The position numbers and the translations under genes were made by a program. From positions 1 through 8,122 of the forward strand of contig JAJTHA010000062.1 in assembly GCA_021299565.1 (NCBI GenBank): a stretch of 8,122 bases of DNA, in the 5' to 3' direction. The notes under the pieces were generated by a model. That model was not told the origin of the DNA. It saw only the letters and a program-made list of their open reading frames with translations, and did not search any database. Within the stretch, counting starts at the first letter, position 1. Every line of letters starts with the position of its first letter. Source of the DNA: Candidatus Caenarcanales bacterium (GTDB lineage Bacteria > Cyanobacteriota > Vampirovibrionia > LMEP-6097). Shown piece by piece: positions 1 to 5,090 of this stretch.

Positions 1-1947
1 CACAAAAAGCACTCTTACTTCATCTTCGTATTTGTCTTCAAAGAAACTTAAGGCTCCAGCTTTGGTCGCTGATTCTATATCCATGACTTTTGTTGTTACT
101 GGCAATTTGGCTTGAATCCAGTCATTGATTTGTTTTTCTACTTGTTGAATTTCCTCTTTTGTAAGAGACCTTTCAAAATTAAAATCAAACCTTGTGTATT
201 CTGGTCCGACTTGAGAGCCCATCTGCTGTACTTGTGGACCAAGTATCTTTCTCAGAGCTGCTTGCAAAAGATGACAAGCCGTATGATGCTTGCGAGTCCA
301 GTCGCGTCTTTCTTTATTTACTTTGCTATCAACAATATCGCCATTATTAAGCTCAAATTCTTCTAATAGTTCATGTACGAAAACTCCCTCGATGTTTTTT
401 ACATTTACCACTTGATATTTATTGTTGATTAAGCCTTTGTCGGCGACTTGACCGCCAGATTCAGCATAAAAAGGACTTTTATCGAGAACGATTTTTTTAC
501 CACTTGAATACAAAACTTTTGATTTAGATTCCAAGTTTTCATACCCGACAAATTCTGTTTTACCATGATTTTTTAGTATCTCAGCAACAAAAGCATTGGA
601 TTCAACAGATTTATCAAAAGCACCAGTGCTAGAAACTAGAGAGTGTTTCTCTCTGGCTTCTTCATATCCAACTTCATCAAGCTCAAATCCTTTTTCTATA
701 GCTATCTCACGAGTGAGCTCTATTGGCATGCCGTAAGTAGAATATAAATCAAACACAAAATCACCATCAAGTGATTTGTTAGTATTGTCTTTAAGCTTGT
801 TCTCCAAAATACTTAAACCATTGGCAATAGTTTTACTAAATTGTTCTTCTTCTTTTTTGCAAACACTAATGATGTTTTCTGCTTCTTTACTTAATTCTGG
901 ATAAACACTAGAATAATTTTCAATAACTTTTGGAACCAAATTATAAAGTCCAGGTTCTACTTTGTCTTGCAGCAAGAAAAGAAACCTAGCCGCTCTTCTA
1001 ATAATCATTCTTAAAACATAACCGCGACCAACATTACTTGGTCTAATCCCGTCAGCAATTAGAAAACTAAGGCAACGTAAGTGATCTGTTACTATCTTCA
1101 AAAATAAATCTTTACTGGCATCTAGCCCATATTGGGTTTTGGTATAGCTTGCAGTTGCTTCTAAGATACTGAAAAGTTCATCTGTTTCAAATGAATTTTT
1201 AACATTTTGTAGTATCGTTGCAAGCCTTTCTAGTCCAGCGCCAGTGTCTATGTTCTTGCTCGCAAGTGGTTTGTAAACACCTTCTTCATCTTTTTCTAGT
1301 TCCATGAAAACCAAATTCCAAATTTCTACGTATCTATCATCATGGTTTTCTATATGATCACCAAGGTCATAATAAATTTCGCTACAAGGTCCGCATGGAC
1401 CAGATTTGCCAGGAGGTCCCCAGAAATTGTCTTTGCGAGTCAGCTTCCAGATTCTTGATGAAGGATCCGTGAAATGTTTGGAAAGCACTTGCGACCATAG
1501 ATCAAATGCCTCTTTGTCAAAACTATTTATTTCATCACCTGCAAACACTGATATATAAAGCCTTTGAGGGTCCATTTTGAGTTCGTCAGTTACAAATGCC
1601 CAAGCCCAAGGGATCACCTCGGCTTTGAAATAATCACCAAAAGAAAAATTCCCAAGCATCTCAAAAAAACTATGATGTCTTGTTGTGCGACCGATGTTTT
1701 CAAGATCGCTGTCTTTGCCTCCAACACGAGCGCATTTCTGAATAGTGATTGCTCTAGGAATTTCTGGTGCTGGTTTATTACCCAAGAAGATCGGTACAAA
1801 CTGAACCATGCCAGCAGAATTTAATAACAATGTAGGATTGTCAGGAACTAGTGATGATGATGGATATAGTTTGTGCGTTTTACTACATTTTTGGGTGAAA
1901 AACTCAACCCATTTGTTTCTGATCTGTTTGCAAGTTAGTGTTTGCAT
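1..1947 (-). CDS. alaS: Alanyl-tRNA synthetase, N-terminal 649 residues (3' end beyond window)
   Basis: Class II aminoacyl-tRNA synthetase that charges tRNA-Ala with alanine in the cytoplasm and hydrolyses mischarged Ser/Gly-tRNA-Ala. An unbroken frame of 649 codons runs from an ATG at 1947 to the left edge. Visible signatures are NSAGMVQF (43-50), the class II motif region RTTRHHSFFEMLGNFSFGDY (87-106), SGPCGPCSEIYYD (182-194), VEIWNLVFME (207-216), the motif 3 area DTGAGLERLA (234-243), and GYVLRMIIRRA (309-319). The editing domain follows with FYAESGGQVADKG (493-505) and zinc ligands H555 and H559 in HTACH. The family is usually about 870-880 residues, so the rest of the editing domain with its SCGGTH-type site and the C-Ala domain lie outside the window. 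The start is chosen because an in-frame TAA lies five codons upstream, no other ATG fits the N-terminus, and AAGAG sits 6 nt upstream. The ATG lies inside the end of ftsH (44-nt overlap), which suggests co-transcription and translational coupling. Confidence 0.97.
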   Translation of the reverse strand, partial: MQTLTCKQIRNKWVEFFTQKCSKTHKLYPSSSLVPDNPTLLLNSAGMVQFVPIFLGNKPAPEIPRAITIQKCARVGGKDSDLENIGRTTRHHSFFEMLGNFSFGDYFKAEVIPWAWAFVTDELKMDPQRLYISVFAGDEINSFDKEAFDLWSQVLSKHFTDPSSRIWKLTRKDNFWGPPGKSGPCGPCSEIYYDLGDHIENHDDRYVEIWNLVFMELEKDEEGVYKPLASKNIDTGAGLERLATILQNVKNSFETDELFSILEATASYTKTQYGLDASKDLFLKIVTDHLRCLSFLIADGIRPSNVGRGYVLRMIIRRAARFLFLLQDKVEPGLYNLVPKVIENYSSVYPELSKEAENIISVCKKEEEQFSKTIANGLSILENKLKDNTNKSLDGDFVFDLYSTYGMPIELTREIAIEKGFELDEVGYEEAREKHSLVSSTGAFDKSVESNAFVAEILKNHGKTEFVGYENLESKSKVLYSSGKKIVLDKSPFYAESGGQVADKGLINNKYQVVNVKNIEGVFVHELLEEFELNNGDIVDSKVNKERRDWTRKHHTACHLLQAALRKILGPQVQQMGSQVGPEYTRFDFNFERSLTKEEIQQVEKQINDWIQAKLPVTTKVMDIESATKAGALSFFEDKYEDEVRVLFV

Positions 1948-3895
1948 ATAAAGCTCTTAATCTCTCTCTTTCTTGTTTACGTTTATCTCTTTCTTCAGCT
2001 ATCATCGCTTTGATTTTTTCTGGAGTTCTTGATGTTGCGAGTGTTTCAAATTCATCAAGTGGAATAGCTTCAAAATTAGAGTTTTTGACTTCTTCTAAAA
2101 TAGCAAAAACCTCTTCTTTATCTAGTGTCTCTTTTTGTAGAAGCACTTGTGATACAGCGAGCAATTCTTCCCTATGCTGTAATAGAGTGGTTTTCACTTC
2201 TTCATATAAAAACGCAATTAATTTCTGCACTTCTGCGTCTATTCGACTAGCGAATTCTTCGCTGAAATTTCTTGAATCATAATCAGATCCAAGAAAACTA
2301 TTGCCTTGCTTCTCGCCGTAAGTCACTATACCAAGACCATCATTCATTCCAAATTTGGATATCATGGCTCTTGCAATTGCTGAGCTTCTTTCCATGTCGT
2401 TGGAAGCTCCGGTGGTTACGTTTTCTTTGCCAAAAATTATTTCCTCAGCTGCTCTACCACCAAGAAGAACTCTGATTTCGGTTTTCAATTGTTTTTCTGA
2501 AGCTGATACTTTGTACTCTTCTTCAGTTGACCAAGTCAAACCCAATGCCATTCCACGAGGGATAATGGTCACTTTATGAAACTCATTGCTTGATTCAAAA
2601 TAGATACTCATTAAAGTATGACCAACTTCGTGAATCGCAGTGTTTACCTGGTCTTTAGGCTTAATGATTTTGCTTTTGCGCTCTGGACCAATCGCAACTT
2701 TGTCTATAGCTTCTTCTAGATAGTGCATGGTGATTTCTTTACAGCCTTCTCTTGCTGCGAGAATCGCACCTTCATTGATCAAGTTGGAGATATCGGCACC
2801 ACTGAATCCTGGAGTGCGTTTGGCTAATACCTCCAGATCAACATCTTGTGCAACAGGTTTGCCTTTGGTGTGTACTTTTAGAATATCGTGCCTACCGGTG
2901 AGATCTGGAGTATCGATAGAAACTTTTCTGTCAAAACGTCCTGGTCTCAAAAGTGCTTTGTCAAGCACGTCTGGACGATTAGTCGCTGCAAGAACTATAA
3001 TGCCGCTGTTCGGTTGGAAACCATCCATTTCTACTAAAAGTTGATTGAGAGTTTGTTCGCGTTCATCATTGCCGCCGCCGGACATGCCGCTTCTTTGGCG
3101 ACCAACTGCGTCAATTTCATCTATAAATACTATGCACGGTGAATTGCGTTTTGCTTGTTCAAAAAGATCTCTTACTCTACTGGCACCAACACCGACAAAC
3201 ATTTCAACGAAATCTGAACCGGAAATTGAAAAAAACGGCACTCCAGCTTCTCCCGCAACAGCTTTTGCCAACAGGGTTTTACCGCAACCTGGAGGTCCAA
3301 TGAGAATAACACCTTTAGGTATTTTTGCGCCGAGTGAAGTGTATTTGGCGCTGTTTTTCAAAAAGTCCACAATTTCTTCTAGTTCTTGTTTGCTTTCTTC
3401 AATGCCAGCAACATCGTCAAAGCCGATATTGATGTCTTTGGTCATAAGTTTCGCGCGGCTTTTGCCAAAGGACATTGGTCCTCCGCCACCTACATTTCTG
3501 AGCATAAAAATAAATAAACCAAAAAGCACCAAAGGTACTACAAAATTGGACAAAATCCCTGCCCACACCCCATCATTAGCCTGGGCTTTTACGTCTACAT
3601 CGATGCCATTAGCAACTAATTTGTCCGCCAAATCGGCGTTACTGCCTAGTAAATTGGCTGGAACTCTAGCATAATAAACTTCCCCTTTTTTATCTTCGAT
3701 TTTAGCTACATCATTACCATTGGTAAATTCAACTTTTTTGATGTTGCTATTGCCGCCTTCTAGGTCAAGTTTTTTAATAAATTCACTGTAGCTAAGGATT
3801 TTTCGTTGTTTTTCTTGCCCCATTAGGCTGACAGCAAAAAGAGTTACAAATAAAGCCAAAATTATAAAAGGTAAGGTCGCAGGTAGTTTTTTCAT
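1904..3895 (-). CDS. ftsH: ATP-dependent zinc metalloprotease FtsH
   Basis: Membrane-anchored hexameric AAA+ protease that extracts and degrades damaged or unassembled membrane proteins and some unstable cytoplasmic regulators. With the ATG at 3895 it has 663 residues, near the usual 610-650. Residues 5-25 form transmembrane segment 1, about 27-108 the extracytoplasmic FtsH_ext domain, and about 114-132 segment 2. A Gly-rich stretch and the AAA+ module follow: Walker A GPPGCGKT (200-207), Walker B VFIDEID (256-262), and the second region of homology AATNRPDVLDKALLRPGRFD (303-322) with arginine fingers R317 and R320. The protease has the zinc motif HEVGH (H422, E423, H426) and a third ligand D500 in ASNDMER. 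A charged, coiled-coil-like tail covers about 624-655. All catalytic residues are intact. A TTG at 3967 would add 24 residues, but that extension is not hydrophobic and contains a leader hairpin, so I reject it. No good Shine-Dalgarno site precedes the ATG. The gene is first of a minus-strand pair with alaS and divergent from the regulator gene. Confidence 0.97.
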   Translation of the reverse strand: MKKLPATLPFIILALFVTLFAVSLMGQEKQRKILSYSEFIKKLDLEGGNSNIKKVEFTNGNDVAKIEDKKGEVYYARVPANLLGSNADLADKLVANGIDVDVKAQANDGVWAGILSNFVVPLVLFGLFIFMLRNVGGGGPMSFGKSRAKLMTKDINIGFDDVAGIEESKQELEEIVDFLKNSAKYTSLGAKIPKGVILIGPPGCGKTLLAKAVAGEAGVPFFSISGSDFVEMFVGVGASRVRDLFEQAKRNSPCIVFIDEIDAVGRQRSGMSGGGNDEREQTLNQLLVEMDGFQPNSGIIVLAATNRPDVLDKALLRPGRFDRKVSIDTPDLTGRHDILKVHTKGKPVAQDVDLEVLAKRTPGFSGADISNLINEGAILAAREGCKEITMHYLEEAIDKVAIGPERKSKIIKPKDQVNTAIHEVGHTLMSIYFESSNEFHKVTIIPRGMALGLTWSTEEEYKVSASEKQLKTEIRVLLGGRAAEEIIFGKENVTTGASNDMERSSAIARAMISKFGMNDGLGIVTYGEKQGNSFLGSDYDSRNFSEEFASRIDAEVQKLIAFLYEEVKTTLLQHREELLAVSQVLLQKETLDKEEVFAILEEVKNSNFEAIPLDEFETLATSRTPEKIKAMIAEERDKRKQERERLRALYANTNLQTDQKQMG
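1954..1958 (-). promoter_or_regulatory. Ribosome binding site of alaS, inside ftsH
   Basis: The minus strand reads AAGAG, then a 6-nt spacer, then the alaS ATG. The site lies within the last 18 codons of ftsH. It supports the overlapping start and means ribosomes finishing ftsH pass over the alaS initiation region. Confidence 0.6.
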
Positions 3896-3914
3896 CGATA
3901 CATTAATGATTTTA

Positions 3915-3949
3915 GCACCAAAAATGCCTAATTTTGTCCTATTTGGTGC
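3915..3949 (-). promoter_or_regulatory. Stem-loop in the ftsH 5' leader
   Basis: GCACCAAA at 3915-3922 and TTTGGTGC at 3942-3949 are exact reverse complements, forming an 8-bp stem with a 19-nt loop. The stem ends 19 nt upstream of the ftsH ATG, in a leader without an evident ribosome site. It has no U-run, so it is not an intrinsic terminator. A role in translation or mRNA stability is inferred only. Confidence 0.4.
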
Positions 3950-3978
3950 CAGGCAGCAAGTGGACAAAAAGATGAAAA

Positions 3979-4008
3979 ATTAAACAAATTTAACTTGATT
4001 TTTCACCA
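3979..4008 (-). promoter_or_regulatory. Candidate ftsH-alaS promoter
   Basis: On the minus strand a -10-like TTTAAT (3984 to 3979, five of six matches to TATAAT) is preceded, at 18 nt, by a poor -35 TGGTGA. Transcription would start near 3972, giving a leader of about 77 nt that contains the stem-loop at 3915-3949. The region is AT-rich, so a chance match is possible. Confidence 0.25.
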
Positions 4009-4101
4009 CTTTGTCCGATAAATACCAATAGTGAGAGAATTTATATCAAATTCGAGGGTTCCCCCTGGGAACAAATAGCGTTTTAAGCCTATATCTATAG
4101 G

Positions 4102-4130
4102 GTGAGTGCTAAACAAAGTTAAGTACGCAC
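4102..4130. promoter_or_regulatory. Imperfect 29-bp dyad, possible operator
   Basis: Two 13-base arms (4102-4114 and 4118-4130) around a central AAA are complementary at 10 of 13 positions, with one further G-T pair. The size and symmetry suit a dimeric DNA-binding protein. The sequence includes GAGTGCTAA (4104-4112), identical to the right arm of the HrcA/CIRCE consensus, but the opposite arm has the wrong orientation and spacing for CIRCE. Autoregulation by the adjacent LuxR-type protein is possible but untested. Confidence 0.35.
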
Positions 4131-4189
4131 AAATAAAAGAACCTAGATAAACCCCTCTAGCCTTTTAACACCCCCCCAATAAGTTAAAC

Positions 4190-4195
4190 AAGGAG
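4190..4195 (+). promoter_or_regulatory. Ribosome binding site of the LuxR-type regulator gene
   Basis: AAGGAG is a strong Shine-Dalgarno match, 11 nt before the ATG at 4207, which is slightly long. It begins a string (GAGACCCCCAA, 4193-4203) that is repeated exactly before the clpC ATG. Confidence 0.75.
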
Positions 4196-4206
4196 ACCCC
4201 CAACTC

Positions 4207-4920
4207 ATGAATACTGCATCTAACCAGAGCAGGGAAGCTATTATCGCGCTTAGCCCTGTACAATCTACCGTTCAGATCACTAAAGAACTCAACATGGCAG
4301 GCTACAACAGAATCGACAGAGTCGATTTTCAAGAAGCCCTAATCCAAGTTGTTAGCAACCGCAAACCTCAAGTCGTTATTATGACTTCAGAGTTGCCTGG
4401 TCGCAAAACAGCTGCAGAAATTTTAAATGAAATCAATAACTGCTCACCAGAAACAAAGGTAATCTTTATTTCGAGAAATACTAGCGAAGATAGTATCTTA
4501 GATATTTACCTAACTAGAAATATTTCGGCATGGTTATTGAGCGAAAGAGCAGAAAGAACACTTTCTCTTGCTATCGAAGCTGCTGAAGCTGGTCAATTGT
4601 TTATTGACTTTGTTATCAGCAAAAACATCAAAAACCTAATCTCTGAAAAACAGTCAGTACTTACTTCAAGCAATACAAATTTTGCTAATTTGGAATTACT
4701 TACTGAAAGAGAAGCAGAAGTTCTTAAATACTTATGTGATGGATTTAATTACAAAAAAGTATCACAAAAATTGTTTATCTCTGAGTCAACAGTAAAAACT
4801 CATATCAACAACGTATTTACTAAACTCAAAGTAAATGACAGAACTCAAGCGGTTCTTTATGCTCTAAAACATGATTTAGAAGCATTAATGAGAGCTACTA
4901 TGACCAAAACTGCTGCTTAA
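4207..4920 (+). CDS. LuxR/NarL-family regulator with a degenerate receiver domain
   Basis: DNA-binding transcriptional regulator of 237 residues. Residues about 10-135 follow the alpha/beta plan of a response-regulator receiver, but the active site is gone. VVIMTSELPG (56-65) has T60 where the phosphoacceptor Asp normally follows the hydrophobic strand. The acidic pair after strand 1 is missing (IIALSPVQST, 12-21). AWLLSE (108-113) has S112 instead of the conserved Lys. S89, at the conserved Thr/Ser position, is kept. Residues about 161-225 are a clear GerE/LuxR-type helix-turn-helix (LTEREAEVLKYL, then the recognition region SESTVKTHINNVFTKL, 192-207). The protein is therefore probably an atypical, phosphorylation-independent regulator. 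No histidine kinase is adjacent. The gene is divergent from ftsH, 171 nt before clpC, ends with tandem TAA TAA, and is followed by an intrinsic terminator, so it is probably monocistronic. Its targets cannot be read from the sequence; neighbouring protease genes and its own promoter are the obvious candidates. I do not recognise a named orthologue. Confidence 0.92.
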   Translation: MNTASNQSREAIIALSPVQSTVQITKELNMAGYNRIDRVDFQEALIQVVSNRKPQVVIMTSELPGRKTAAEILNEINNCSPETKVIFISRNTSEDSILDIYLTRNISAWLLSERAERTLSLAIEAAEAGQLFIDFVISKNIKNLISEKQSVLTSSNTNFANLELLTEREAEVLKYLCDGFNYKKVSQKLFISESTVKTHINNVFTKLKVNDRTQAVLYALKHDLEALMRATMTKTAA

Positions 4921-4947
4921 TAAGTATATTAATTTCCTAGTTTAACT

Positions 4948-4985
4948 AAAAAAGACCCGGACTGACGCCGGGTCTTTTTGTTTTT
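4948..4985 (+). terminator. Rho-independent terminator after the regulator gene
   Basis: A-tract plus GACCCGG (4949-4960) pairs with CCGGGTC plus T-tract (4968-4979) around the 7-nt loop ACTGACG. The 12-bp stem has a 7-bp GC-rich core. A T-rich tail continues to 4985, broken only by G4980. It starts 22 nt after the second stop codon and separates the regulator transcript from clpC. The flanking A- and T-tracts would also allow some minus-strand activity, but no minus-strand gene ends here. Confidence 0.93.
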
Positions 4986-5034
4986 ACATATATCTTGAAT
5001 ATTAAAATTACAAGCTTAAGACATATCTAATGAA

Positions 5035-5065
5035 TTGAATAGCAAAAATCTGTGAATAATATAGT
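5035..5065 (+). promoter_or_regulatory. Candidate clpC promoter
   Basis: TTGAAT (5035-5040, four of six matches to the -35 consensus) and TATAGT (5060-5065, five of six matches to the -10 consensus) are separated by 19 nt, slightly long. The predicted start near 5072 gives a very short leader containing just the ribosome site. An independent promoter is expected because the upstream gene ends in a strong terminator. I see no CtsR operator-type direct repeat or complete CIRCE element. Confidence 0.35.
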
Positions 5066-5075
5066 TAGTACTTAT

Positions 5076-5081
5076 AAAGAG
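5076..5081 (+). promoter_or_regulatory. Ribosome binding site that sets the clpC start
   Basis: AAAGAG lies 9 nt before the ATG at 5091 and supports that start over the in-frame GTG at 5052, which would add 13 residues not typical of ClpC and lacks its own site. GAGACCCCCAA (5079-5089) repeats the string found before the upstream regulator gene. Confidence 0.65.
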
Positions 5082-5090
5082 ACCCCCAAT

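Larger units (their letters stand above)
3896..4206. promoter_or_regulatory. Divergent ftsH / regulator intergenic region with clustered dyads
   Basis: These 311 bases hold no convincing gene and must carry the promoters of both flanking genes. Three inverted repeats lie close together on the regulator side. The first is GTTCCC-CCT-GGGAAC (4058-4072, perfect 6-bp arms). The second is CCTATA-TC-TATAGG (4088-4101, perfect 6-bp arms). The third is an imperfect 29-bp dyad, GTGAGTGCTAAAC-aaa-GTTAAGTACGCAC (4102-4130), with 10 of 13 complementary pairs. A possible -10 TATATC (4090-4095) lies 17 nt after GGGAAC (4067-4072), which is not a sigma-70 -35 box, so that promoter would probably need an activator. 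The tail, 4128-4206, is C-rich and G-poor. Operator roles are inferred from symmetry only. Confidence 0.5.

Noticed and set aside
112..366. Plus-strand 84-codon frame with Phe/Ile-rich, membrane-like sequence
   Set aside because: It lies wholly opposite the editing domain of alaS, and its hydrophobicity follows from the antisense of Lys/Asn/Glu-rich codons.
3045..3674. Open frame of 209 codons on the plus strand opposite ftsH
   Set aside because: It is antisense to the conserved AAA+ coding region of ftsH, whose reading is unambiguous; the protein resembles no family and has no start signals. The other frames opposite alaS, ftsH and clpC are shadows for the same reason.
3893..3967. Upstream TTG start at 3967 giving a 687-residue FtsH
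   Set aside because: The extra 24 residues are not part of a membrane anchor, contain the leader hairpin, and have no ribosome site; MKKLPATLPF at 3895 starts directly at transmembrane segment 1, as FtsH proteins do.
4083..4112. CIRCE element for HrcA, suggested by GAGTGCTAA at 4104-4112
   Set aside because: The expected left arm TTAGCACTC is absent 9 nt upstream (4086-4094 reads AGCCTATAT). A looser TTAAGCCTA at 4083 fits neither spacing nor sequence, so only one half-site matches.
4188..4196. CsrA-type site ACAAGGAGA over the regulator's ribosome site
   Set aside because: Any strong Shine-Dalgarno site contains GGA; there is no second GGA hairpin in the leader, so it is not evidence for CsrA.
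5052..5090. GTG start at 5052 giving a 922-residue ClpC
   Set aside because: The ATG at 5091 has AAAGAG at 9 nt and begins MFERFTEKA, the usual ClpC N-terminus; the candidate -10 box lies inside the longer reading.
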